Positions 15,601 to 22,868 are shown, counted from the stretch's first letter. The stretch is DNA of 23,546 nucleotides from Fusibacter_D sp033549245 (GCA_033549245.1 JAWSUW010000037.1:1-23546), one strand, 5' to 3'. Numbers and translations: made by a program. Notes: generated by a model from the letters alone, not told the origin.

Positions 15601-16173
15601 ATGGATAAACGGACAATACTCGAATCGTCCATTCATATCATGCATTCAAAAGGATTTAATGGCACCGGAGTAAAAGAATTGACCGATGCCAGCAACATAC
15701 CCAAAGGATCGTTTTACAATTACTTCAAGAGCAAAGAAGACTATGGTGTGGAGGCACTTTGGTACTATTATGATCAACTGTCATCCTCATCTTTAATGAT
15801 CTTGACGGATCATAGCATAGAACCTAACGAGAGAATTATAAGGTTCTATGAAGATAACGTCGAACACTTTAAGAACAATGGATTTATTAAAGGATGTTTT
15901 ATTGGAAATATAACCGAGGAGATGTGTGATACTAGCTCGGATATTGCAAGGGCAGCAGAAGAGATTCATAAAAAGATATCAGAGAAAATAGAATCATGTC
16001 TAGTTGAAGCAAAAATAGCCAGCAAGCGAGAATATTTGTCCGATCCAAATATACTGGCAGACTTCATAGTCAACAGCTGGCAAGGGACACTGGTGAGAAT
16101 GAAATCCGAAAAAAGTGGAAAAGCTTTAGACGTATTTATGAAAATTTTAAAGAAGATTATGGGGGAATCATGA
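15601..16173 (+). CDS. NemR-like TetR-family redox/electrophile-sensing repressor
   Basis: 190 residues. The DNA-binding part GFNGTGVKELTDASNIPKGS followed by FYNYFKSKEDYGVEAL is very close to E. coli NemR. The ligand domain also aligns without gaps, by memory of the NemR sequence: KGCFIGNITEEMCD matches SGCLTVKLSAEVCD, so Cys99 corresponds to NemR Cys106, the oxidant-sensing residue. Lys168 corresponds to Lys175, its reported Cys-Lys partner; the spacing is 69 in both. This supports sensing of hypochlorous acid, quinones or other reactive electrophiles. Its likely site is GACCGGTC at 15019-15026. AAGGGAG precedes the ATG. The stop overlaps the next start as ATGA. Confidence 0.85.
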   Translation: MDKRTILESSIHIMHSKGFNGTGVKELTDASNIPKGSFYNYFKSKEDYGVEALWYYYDQLSSSSLMILTDHSIEPNERIIRFYEDNVEHFKNNGFIKGCFIGNITEEMCDTSSDIARAAEEIHKKISEKIESCLVEAKIASKREYLSDPNILADFIVNSWQGTLVRMKSEKSGKALDVFMKILKKIMGES

Positions 16174-16814
16174 AAATTCTTGGAATCAGTGGAAGCGCAA
16201 GAAAAGGCAGAATTGTTGAACAGACAGTGACAGAGATTGCAGGGCAATTGGATGGTTCAGTGGAAATCATCTCATTATCCGGAAAAAGAATCAACGGTTG
16301 TACGGGGTGTACAATGTGTGCTCTGGATAATATTTGCAAGCAAAGGGATGATTGGAATAGTATTGGTCAGAAAATGACTGAGGCAGACATCATCATTTTC
16401 GGTGCTCCAAATTATTATGGGATGATGAATGCACTCAGTCATGCTTGTCTTGAAAGAACTTTCAGTTTTAGGCATGGGGGGGCATTCTCTCTCAAAGGAA
16501 AGCGTGGCATTATTGTGAGTACATCGCGTGGCAACAAAGAGAATGATCCTGTTAAGGAAAATGTAGAGAGGTTCATGCGATCCAATCAAATGAAAGTCAT
16601 AGGACATGTAGCCGCTACAGGATACGATCAGTGCTACACGTGTGGAATCGGTCATGATTGTGTTTATGGTAATGTGGTAAGAAAGCACGGCGTTCTTGAT
16701 AAGATTGAGAAGCATCATCTGCCTCTCAATTTTTCGGAGCAATTGACTACACATGAACAAATAGAGCAATTGATTCAGGAATACAAAGGGGGAACTTATA
16801 ATGGCTTGGATTAG
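16170..16814 (+). CDS. Iron-sulfur flavoprotein (NADPH-dependent FMN reductase family)
   Basis: 214 residues with a flavodoxin-like fold: ILGISGSARKGR at the N-terminus is the FMN phosphate-binding loop, and FGAPNYYGMMNA (about 77-88) is the flavin-binding segment. A compact cysteine motif at C44, C47, C50, C56 (C-x2-C-x2-C-x5-C) fits the [4Fe-4S] binding motif of archaeal and clostridial iron-sulfur flavoproteins. Three further cysteines, C155, C158 and C164, lie near the C-terminus. It probably moves electrons, possibly to the peroxidases encoded on either side or to quinones or oxygen. Its start is coupled to the NemR-like gene (ATGA), and its end overlaps the AhpD-like gene by 14 bases. 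Confidence 0.85.
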   Translation: MKILGISGSARKGRIVEQTVTEIAGQLDGSVEIISLSGKRINGCTGCTMCALDNICKQRDDWNSIGQKMTEADIIIFGAPNYYGMMNALSHACLERTFSFRHGGAFSLKGKRGIIVSTSRGNKENDPVKENVERFMRSNQMKVIGHVAATGYDQCYTCGIGHDCVYGNVVRKHGVLDKIEKHHLPLNFSEQLTTHEQIEQLIQEYKGGTYNGLD

Positions 16815-17328
16815 AATAATTCATGAGAAAATGGCATCAGGCAAACTGAAGACACTTTATCACAGAATTACTGGCGGAGAAGATCGTGCAGTTGCGAATA
16901 TCCTCAAAGTGCATTCAGTGCACCCGGAAACCTTGGACGCCCATTTGAGACTTTACAAAACCATCATGTTTGGAGAATCTGGTCTTTCCAGGGCGCAACG
17001 GGAATCCATAGCGACCATTGTGAGTAAGATCAATTTATGCGATTACTGAGTGGAACATCACGGAGAGGCTCTCCGTTTGGAAACGAATCGTGAATTCGTA
17101 GAAACATTGAAAGAAGATTATACCAAGGTTTTAGATAATAAGGATATTGAGATGATTGATTATGCAATAAAGCTCACCAAAGCACCTCACTCTATAATTG
17201 AAGAAGACATCATCAAACTCAGAGAACATGGATTTGAGGATCGAGATATATTTGACGTCAATCAAGTGGTGGCTTACTTCAATTATGTGAACAGAATTGC
17301 TAGTGGACTTGGAGTTGAACTCGAATAA
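16801..17328 (+). CDS. AhpD-like peroxidase-related selenoprotein (CxxU; in-frame UGA read as Sec)
   Basis: 176 codons with an in-frame TGA at codon 83 (17047-17049). Both sides of the TGA belong to one protein of the peroxidase-related carboxymuconolactone decarboxylase/AhpD superfamily: MAWIRII...ILKVHSVHPETLDAHL before it and VEHHGEALRL after it. The motif reads C80-D-Y-U83-V-E-H-H87, where homologues have CxYC. Glu68, Cys80, Sec83 and His87 have the same spacing (12, 3, 4) as Glu118, Cys130, Cys133 and His137 of M. tuberculosis AhpD. A hairpin starts 11 bases after the TGA. The ribosome binding site AAGGGGG is good. The alternative, a nonsense mutation or sequencing error, is less likely because the TGA falls exactly on the catalytic Cys. 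It probably reduces peroxides via thiols; last gene of the operon. Confidence 0.9.
17047..17080 (+). promoter_or_regulatory. Sec UGA codon and candidate bacterial SECIS hairpin
   Basis: After the TGA (17047-17049), ACGGAG (17060-17065), loop AGGCT (17066-17070) and CTCCGT (17071-17076) form a 6-bp stem, extendable to 8 bp with a minimal loop. The apical loop begins 16 bases after the UGA and has G at its second position, which fits what is known of bacterial SECIS elements bound by SelB. The lower stem is imperfect (C56/G79 and A57/T78 of 17000). Confidence 0.75.
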
Positions 17329-17340
17329 GTTTTTGAATGT

Positions 17341-17377
17341 AAAAAAGGCTGATTTCATTTGAAATCAGCCTTTTTTT
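17341..17377. terminator. Strong bidirectional terminator
   Basis: A6-GGCTGATTTC (17341-17356), loop ATTT, GAAATCAGCC-T7 (17361-17377). The perfect stem with runs on both sides ends the selenoprotein operon and the convergent oxidoreductase gene, whose TAA stop overlaps the T-run. Confidence 0.95.
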
Positions 17378-18797
17378 ATCTTCTCAAAAATATTTTTTTA
17401 ATCAAATTCAATTGCCATGGTTTAACTGAATCTTTTAAATCCGACAAAGCAGCTGTTTTGAAAATTTCTGATTCTGTAGGATAGGAGAAAATCATGCCCA
17501 TAAATACATTTGGCTTCATTTTATTTTTTATGGCGAGAGAAGCCACGGGGATCATCTCACCAGCTTTATCGCCTACCAATGTTGCACCGATCAATTTACC
17601 TTTGGTGCCTATGATCAGTTTTAGAAAACCGATGGAATCATTTTCTGCTTTGGCACGGTCATTGCCAATCAACGGAACAATCAACGATTTTTTAAACTGG
17701 GCAGATTTTTTTGCTGAAGCTTCTGTATGGCCTACATGTGCCACTTCAGGGCTGGTGTAGGTTGTCCAAGGTACGGCGGTATAATCAAGTTTTGCCCGTA
17801 AATGGAATATGCTGTTTCGTATAACGATACCTGCTTGATAGCCAGCCATGTGGGTAAATTGATAAGGACCAGTGACATCCCCGCAAGCGTAGATATTTTT
17901 AATATTGGTTCGCAACTGATTGTCTGTTATAATATAACCGCGCGAACTAAGTTCAATTCCCAATTTTTCGAGCCCAAGTCCATTGGTGGAAGGTGCTCTG
18001 CCTAAAGAAACCAGCAATTGATCGCCAACAATTTGCTTTTGAACGCCATCATTTTGAATAGTTACTGTAATTAGTCCATTGTTTTTTGATACCTCGATTA
18101 TGTTAGAGGACAGTTCCAATTTGACACCATCTTCCTTAAGAACCTTCTCCATAATTGGACCTACTTCAGGTTCGTCCTTGTTGAACAAACTGGAATTGTG
18201 GTCAATTATGGTTACCTTAGAGCCGAGATTTTTGAAACCTTGACCAAGTTCTAGTCCAATTGGTCCGCCTCCTAGTACGATAAGGTGATCTGGACTATCG
18301 GTGAGATCAAAGACATTCCTGTTTGTCAAATAATCGATTTGATCAAGGCCTTTGATCTCTGGAACAAAAGGTTGTGAGCCAGTGGATATGACGATGGTTT
18401 TGGTAGAAAGCAGCTCCTCGTTTACTTTCACATGATGCGAATCAACGAGGACTCCTTTGCCGGAAATCACCTTGACCCCCAAGCCTTCATAGCGTTCTTT
18501 TGAATCATGAGGTGCAATCGAATCAATTACACTGTGAACCCGATTCATAATCTTTTTCATGGAGATGTCTTCTATAGTTGTAGTAATGCCAAATGAAGAA
18601 GAATCTTTAATGGTTTTTGCGAGGTGAGCGCTTTTAAGAAAGGTTTTGCTGGGAACACAACCTGAATTCAAACAATCGCCACCCATTTTATCACTTTCGA
18701 TTAGTGCAACTTTTGCACCGAGTGCTGCTGCACCGGAAGCGACTACCAAGCCGCCACTTCCAGCTCCAATTACTATTAGGTCAAAATCAAATTTCAT
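17376..18797 (-). CDS. FAD-dependent pyridine nucleotide-disulfide oxidoreductase (mercuric reductase-like; catalytic His replaced by Tyr)
   Basis: 473 residues of the class I flavoprotein disulfide reductases. FAD-binding VIGAGSGGL at the N-terminus, redox-active disulfide DCLNSGCVPSK (Cys42, Cys47), NAD(P)-binding VLGGGPIGLELGQGF in the middle, the second FAD motif IYACGDVTG, and a C-terminal dimerisation domain. In lipoamide dehydrogenase and glutathione reductase that domain carries HPTxSE with the catalytic His; here it reads SYPTESE, with Tyr439 instead. Mercuric reductases also lack this His, but the C-terminal Cys pair of MerA is absent here (end KKIFLRR). Dihydrolipoamide dehydrogenase function is therefore unlikely, and no E2 gene is near. 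It follows a Crp-type regulator with an 11-base overlap and has AAAGGAG upstream. Confidence 0.88.
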   Translation of the reverse strand: MKFDFDLIVIGAGSGGLVVASGAAALGAKVALIESDKMGGDCLNSGCVPSKTFLKSAHLAKTIKDSSSFGITTTIEDISMKKIMNRVHSVIDSIAPHDSKERYEGLGVKVISGKGVLVDSHHVKVNEELLSTKTIVISTGSQPFVPEIKGLDQIDYLTNRNVFDLTDSPDHLIVLGGGPIGLELGQGFKNLGSKVTIIDHNSSLFNKDEPEVGPIMEKVLKEDGVKLELSSNIIEVSKNNGLITVTIQNDGVQKQIVGDQLLVSLGRAPSTNGLGLEKLGIELSSRGYIITDNQLRTNIKNIYACGDVTGPYQFTHMAGYQAGIVIRNSIFHLRAKLDYTAVPWTTYTSPEVAHVGHTEASAKKSAQFKKSLIVPLIGNDRAKAENDSIGFLKLIIGTKGKLIGATLVGDKAGEMIPVASLAIKNKMKPNVFMGMIFSYPTESEIFKTAALSDLKDSVKPWQLNLIKKIFLRR

Positions 18798-19476
18798 ATA
18801 ATGAATCTCCTTTGTTTAGTATGGACTTATGTAGTCCGATTTTTAATCTACCAGTCATGATGGTACCATCTTTCGACAGTTCTGATAGAATGACTGAAAC
18901 CGATTCTCTAGTGGATCCTATCATATTTGCCAGTTCTTGATGGCTAAGAGGCAAATCAATTGTGATATAGGCGCCATCTTCGAGACCGAATTCACCTGCA
19001 AGTTTTGTCAACCAGTAAAGAATTCTTTGTTTGAGATCATAAAGTGCCAATTGCTCCAACATTCTGTTTTGTTCTTCTATTTTCTCACTTAGATTTTTGA
19101 GGATGTTTAAAAGCAATTTTGGATGTGCCATCAGAAATTCTTCCAATTGTTGATTCTCAAACAAGCAGATTAAAGTATCCTCAAGAGTTTCGATATAAAC
19201 GTTCTCAGTTCCAAGAGTAAAAAGGTTGGTATTCCCAAAAGTGTTACCTTTACCAAGAATGCCAAGGGTGTATTGCTTGCCATCAGGATTGATGTTATAT
19301 AGTCTCAATTTCCCTTCTTTTACTATGTAAAGACCTTTATGGGTACTATATGGTGACTGAACAATAGTGTTTTGAGGAATAGTGGACATGTTTGTGAATT
19401 CGTGAATGTATGCCATCTCCTCACGAGTAAGGTCTCGGAAAATTTTCACTTGAGATAAATACCATAATTTTGTCAT
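18787..19476 (-). CDS. Crp/Fnr-family transcription regulator
   Basis: 229 residues. The N-terminal cyclic-nucleotide-binding-like barrel spans about residues 12-115 (GLYIVKEGKLRLY, GNTFGNTNLF). A long dimerisation helix follows, then a winged helix with LSHQELANMIGSTRESVSVIL (about 177-197). The only cysteine is Cys104, so it cannot carry an FNR-type four-Cys iron-sulfur cluster; its signal is unknown. The start is taken at ATG 19476, with AAGGAG seven bases upstream; the frame extends 15 codons further without support. It overlaps the downstream oxidoreductase gene, which it probably controls, and it is divergent from the peroxiredoxin/ynj-like operon, a second likely target. Confidence 0.9.
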   Translation of the reverse strand: MTKLWYLSQVKIFRDLTREEMAYIHEFTNMSTIPQNTIVQSPYSTHKGLYIVKEGKLRLYNINPDGKQYTLGILGKGNTFGNTNLFTLGTENVYIETLEDTLICLFENQQLEEFLMAHPKLLLNILKNLSEKIEEQNRMLEQLALYDLKQRILYWLTKLAGEFGLEDGAYITIDLPLSHQELANMIGSTRESVSVILSELSKDGTIMTGRLKIGLHKSILNKGDSLYEI

Positions 19477-19510
19477 AAAGGGCTCCTTATCTAAATGAAA
19501 TTCTATAGTT

Positions 19511-19527
19511 AATTGTAACACACAATT
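19511..19527. promoter_or_regulatory. Candidate Crp/Fnr-type operator
   Basis: AATTGT-AACAC-ACAATT is a perfect 6-bp inverted repeat within a longer TGAAATT...AATTTCA repeat, 35-51 bases upstream of the regulator start. TTGT/ACAA half-sites are common among Crp/Fnr relatives, so autoregulation is plausible. Confidence 0.4.
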
Positions 19528-19570
19528 TCATTAATCTTTTGTAGGATAGATTACATATCAGCTTATATTA

Positions 19571-19598
19571 TTCTGATAAGATGTATGCATACTATAAG
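19571..19598 (+). promoter_or_regulatory. Candidate promoter of the peroxiredoxin/ynj-like operon with a palindrome in its spacer
   Basis: TTCTGA (19571-19576), 16 bases, TATAAG (19593-19598): a weak match. The spacer holds the perfect 10-bp palindrome GTATGCATAC (19583-19592), and TATAA-GACT-TTATA overlaps the -10. The weak hexamers and these palindromes suggest a regulated promoter. Confidence 0.4.
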
Positions 19599-19643
19599 AC
19601 TTTATACCCAACTTTAATCATGTAATCAGAAAAGAGGTAAAAT

Positions 19644-20294
19644 ATGAGTTTAACATTAAAAGAGCAACTTGCAGCAATGATGAAAAAATCTGAAGAGAAG
19701 TTACCAAGGGAAATAGAAAGTGTGTTCAAAAGAGCAATTGAAGACATGGCCAATTCGGGTTCGAAATATGGACTTAAAGCAGGCGATCGCGCACCTGATT
19801 TCAAACTCAAAAATCAAACGGGAAGTGAAATCAACTTAACTAGTCTTTTGAAAAAAGGACCTGTAATACTCACTTTTTTTAGAGGTGCATGGTGTCCATA
19901 TTGCAATTTGCAATTAACAGCCTATCAAGATATTCTTCCTTTGATCGAATCGGCTGGTGCAAGTATCTTGGCTATCAGTCCTCAAAGCTCTGATGACTCC
20001 TTGAGTTACAGTGAAAAGAAAAATCTTGGATTTGACATTTTAGGAGATACTGAGTTCGAGGTGGCAAGACTCTATAATGTATTATATGAATTACCGGATT
20101 ATTTACAGGACGTCTACAAGACTATCGGTATCAACCTTCAAGATTCGAATGCCGACAAAAGTTGGAGATTGCCTTTGACCGCAACTTACATCATCGATAA
20201 GATGGGTATGGTGTGTTATGCTTTTGTTGATGTCGATTACAAGAAGAGAATGGAACCTCAAAATATTATTTCGATTTTGGAATTGATAAAATAA
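19644..20294 (+). CDS. Peroxiredoxin-like AhpC/TSA-family protein with CPYC motif
   Basis: 216 residues. A charged helical extension of about 45 residues precedes the thioredoxin fold, which begins at GDRAPDFKLKNQTG. FFRGAWCPYCNLQL places a CxxC at Cys84/Cys87, and the cis-Pro segment is LPLTATYIID. It is related in type, not closely, to the CPLC protein at 15059. It probably reduces peroxides or disulfides in the cytoplasm. The ATG is preceded by AGAGG. It leads an operon with short gaps (15, 19, 1 and 16 bases) running to the window edge, divergent from the Crp-type regulator. Confidence 0.85.
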   Translation: MSLTLKEQLAAMMKKSEEKLPREIESVFKRAIEDMANSGSKYGLKAGDRAPDFKLKNQTGSEINLTSLLKKGPVILTFFRGAWCPYCNLQLTAYQDILPLIESAGASILAISPQSSDDSLSYSEKKNLGFDILGDTEFEVARLYNVLYELPDYLQDVYKTIGINLQDSNADKSWRLPLTATYIIDKMGMVCYAFVDVDYKKRMEPQNIISILELIK

Positions 20295-20309
20295 GAATAG
20301 AGGATAAAT

Positions 20310-20900
20310 ATGATTGATTCAAAACTACGTGATTCGGTACAACCTATTTTCGATCAGACCGGTTCTGTGTTTGTAAAATTAAAAATCCAGCCAGACCAGA
20401 TCACAATAGCTGCATTTATTGGAGGCTTATTTGCTGGTGGATTGGTTGCGTATGGTCAGTTGATCGCTGCACTGATTCTACTTTGGATTTCCGGTTTGCT
20501 CGACGTTCTCGATGGTACTGTGGCGAGACTCACCGGAAAATCTTCAAGTAGGGGAGCTTACATGGATTTGGTGTTTGATCGGATGGTTGAGGCTGCTATT
20601 GTACTTGGTTTTTATTTATTGGCACCGGAATATGCTCTTGCCTATATACTTTTCTTTATAGGAGCAATGTTCAACTTCACTACCTTTATGGTGGCAGGGG
20701 CACTATTTGATAATGACGGTGTCAAAAGCATGCACTATGATATCGGTATAGCAGAGCGAACTGAGACTTTTATCGTATTCAGTTTGATGATGCTGTTTCC
20801 CGGTTATATCTTTGGACTCTTGATTGCATTCGACCTGTTAATGTTTGTGACAGGACTGATTCGGTTTGTTAAAATACTGAGAGTAAGCAAATCACAATAA
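20310..20900 (+). CDS. CDP-alcohol phosphatidyltransferase (YnjF-like)
   Basis: 196 residues with about five to six membrane helices. The complete family motif D-x2-D-G-x2-A-R-x8-G-x3-D-x3-D is present as DVLDGTVAR...G...D...D around residues 65-90, so the enzyme should be catalytically competent. It transfers a phosphatidyl or similar group from a CDP-activated lipid to an alcohol in the membrane. The acceptor is not predictable from the motif. The size and the gene company (YnjB-like, TVP38) fit E. coli YnjF, whose product is unknown, better than PgsA or PssA. GAGGA precedes the ATG. Confidence 0.88.
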   Translation: MIDSKLRDSVQPIFDQTGSVFVKLKIQPDQITIAAFIGGLFAGGLVAYGQLIAALILLWISGLLDVLDGTVARLTGKSSSRGAYMDLVFDRMVEAAIVLGFYLLAPEYALAYILFFIGAMFNFTTFMVAGALFDNDGVKSMHYDIGIAERTETFIVFSLMMLFPGYIFGLLIAFDLLMFVTGLIRFVKILRVSKSQ

Positions 20901-20919
20901 GCATCTGGAGGTTCTATAG

Positions 20920-21603
20920 ATGAAAAAAATCAAAGCGTTTTTTACTAAAAATTGGTTAACAACTGTTATTATAATAGTTATTTCTGTGATATTGACTCTT
21001 TATTGGAATGAATTGAAATCGCTGTATTCAATCTTATCCGAAGGCTCGATTGAAGAAATTGTGCTTATGATTCGAAGTTGGGGAATTGGAGCACCAATTG
21101 TCAGTGTGTTATTGATGATATTACAAGCCTTCATCGCACCGATACCATCTTTTTTGATTACTGGAGCTAATGGAGTCATATTCGGATTTTATGGTGGAGT
21201 ACTTATTTCATGGTTCGGAGCCATGCTTGGAGCAGCAGGCACTTTTTATTTGGCTAGAGTTTTTGGAGAAAAATTTGTCAAAAAATTTGAGAAAAATGAT
21301 AATATATTACAAAAAGCTGATGAAATCAGTCAAAAACATGGGGCGAAAGTAATTTTTGTTGGTAGATTGCTCCCCTTTGTCTCATTTGATTTTTTAAGTT
21401 ATGCAGCTGGATTGAGTTCTATGAAACCATCACATTTTTTTGTGGCCACAGCCTTCGGTATGTTACCAGGTACTATAGCATATGTGATGCTTGGCAATCA
21501 AATTGTTGCATATTCAAGGTATTCAGGTGGCGTTATTGTATTTGCAGCAATTGTTGTTCTGATATTTGTGATAGGAGTTCAATTAAGAAAAAGGAGAGGT
21601 TAA
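20920..21603 (+). CDS. TVP38/TMEM64 (VTT/DedA-like) membrane protein
   Basis: 227 residues. One N-terminal helix (about 12-30) is followed by the VTT domain: APIPSFLITGANGVIFG (about 69-85), then GAMLGAAGTFYLARVFG and GRLLPFVSFDFLSYAAG, the reentrant-loop motifs of the DedA/TVP38 superfamily. Members of this superfamily have been linked to lipid scrambling and membrane homeostasis. The adjacency to a CDP-alcohol phosphatidyltransferase suggests work on the same lipid. E. coli YdjX and YdjZ are relatives located upstream of ynjA. GGAGG lies before the ATG. The stop is one base before the next start. Confidence 0.88.
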   Translation: MKKIKAFFTKNWLTTVIIIVISVILTLYWNELKSLYSILSEGSIEEIVLMIRSWGIGAPIVSVLLMILQAFIAPIPSFLITGANGVIFGFYGGVLISWFGAMLGAAGTFYLARVFGEKFVKKFEKNDNILQKADEISQKHGAKVIFVGRLLPFVSFDFLSYAAGLSSMKPSHFFVATAFGMLPGTIAYVMLGNQIVAYSRYSGGVIVFAAIVVLIFVIGVQLRKRRG

Positions 21604-21604
21604 T

Positions 21605-22852
21605 ATGACTACAAATAGAAAACGTTATACCATATTATTCAGCTTGTTGACCGTGTTATTATTATTCACCGCATGTACAGATACCAAAAGTATAGAAGGA
21701 ATCAGTTCTTATTCAAATTGGTCCGATGTGATTGAAGCGGGAAGCAACAAGGAAGTAACAATCCTTATGTGGGGTGGAAATGAAAGTATCAACCTTTACA
21801 TGGACCAATTTGTCTCTGATAAAGTTGAAGAACTATATGGCATCAAACTCAAAAGAGTCCCTATGAATGCACCGGATTATCTCACCAAACTGATCAATGA
21901 AAAAAAGAGTGGATCGGAAACAGGAACAGCCGATCTACTTTGGATCAATGCTGAAAATTTTTTGACAGCTAAAACGGGTGGATTGTTAAGTGGTCCATTT
22001 ACTTCTATTCTGCCGAATCTCAATACCTATTACGACTTGGAGTCTGATGATATGTCGTATGACTCAGGCATTGCTATTGATGGCTATGAGGCGATTTGGG
22101 GACGTGCACAACTGGTCTTTTCTCACGATTCGGCATCATTGCCTGAACCTCCTATGAATTACAGAGCATTGATGGATTGGGCAAAAGAGAATCCTGGCAA
22201 ATTTACTTTCCCCAAAATTCCTGATGACTTTGTAGGGACTGCATTTTTTCGAAATGCATTTTACGAGCTGACTGGAGAAAAAGAAATTTTTCAAACGGAT
22301 ATGACAGAAACTGAGTTCAAGAGTCTTGCGCAACCAGTAATTGCGTACTTTAATGAACTCAGTCCATATCTATGGAACAAAGGTGAATCCTATCCTGCTT
22401 CACAAGCTCAGTTGGATGAGCTCTTCAAAAATGGTGAAATAGAAATGACAATGGGTTTTGAAATGGGTAAGACAGCTGGATTGATTGCATCTAAAGTATA
22501 TCCTGAAACTGTGGACACATTTGTATTCGATACAGGAACTTTGGGGAATTCACATTATTTGGCCATTCCTTTCAACAGTCCCGAACAGGCTGCAGCATTA
22601 CTTGTTATTGATTATCTGCAAAGTCCTGAAGCTCAGCTTGAAAAAATGAAGTCTGAAGTATGGGGAGATATGCCGGCATTTGATGTCAATCGTCTGAGTG
22701 AAGCTCAGAAAAACGAACTTGCTTCAATGGAAAACAGCCCAGGCAGTTTGAGTATCGACGAATTGACCGGCAATAGATTACCTGAAATGAAATCACAATA
22801 CATTCAATGGATTAAAAAAATATGGACTGAAGATGTAATCAAAACTGATTGA
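21605..22852 (+). CDS. YnjB-like ABC transporter substrate-binding lipoprotein
   Basis: 415 residues. Signal peptide with lipobox FTAC (Cys24), then a type II extracellular binding-protein fold: EVTILMWGGNESINLYMDQFV, DLLWINAENFLTAKTGGLL and the C-terminal hinge SHYLAIPFNSPEQAAALLVIDYL. The WGGNE start and INAENF block recall E. coli YnjB, a binding protein of uncertain ligand. The permease (YnjC) and ATPase (YnjD) are not in the window and are expected beyond the right edge. AAGGAGAGG lies about six bases before the ATG, inside the end of the TVP38 gene. Confidence 0.85.
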   Translation: MTTNRKRYTILFSLLTVLLLFTACTDTKSIEGISSYSNWSDVIEAGSNKEVTILMWGGNESINLYMDQFVSDKVEELYGIKLKRVPMNAPDYLTKLINEKKSGSETGTADLLWINAENFLTAKTGGLLSGPFTSILPNLNTYYDLESDDMSYDSGIAIDGYEAIWGRAQLVFSHDSASLPEPPMNYRALMDWAKENPGKFTFPKIPDDFVGTAFFRNAFYELTGEKEIFQTDMTETEFKSLAQPVIAYFNELSPYLWNKGESYPASQAQLDELFKNGEIEMTMGFEMGKTAGLIASKVYPETVDTFVFDTGTLGNSHYLAIPFNSPEQAAALLVIDYLQSPEAQLEKMKSEVWGDMPAFDVNRLSEAQKNELASMENSPGSLSIDELTGNRLPEMKSQYIQWIKKIWTEDVIKTD

Positions 22853-22868
22853 ATAAGCAGGTGTAGTG

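Noticed and set aside
16275..16769. 164-codon antisense ORF on the minus strand
   Set aside because: It lies entirely opposite the iron-sulfur flavoprotein gene, has no ribosome binding site, and its translation resembles no protein family.
16801..17049. Two separate small genes, or a pseudogene broken by a stop at 17047
   Set aside because: The frame continues without shift, both halves match one family, the TGA replaces a catalytic Cys exactly, and a SECIS-like hairpin follows. The second half has no ribosome binding site of its own.
19477..19521. 15-residue N-terminal extension of the Crp-type regulator
   Set aside because: It lies within the region of the candidate operator, and the ATG at 19476 has a good AAGGAG.
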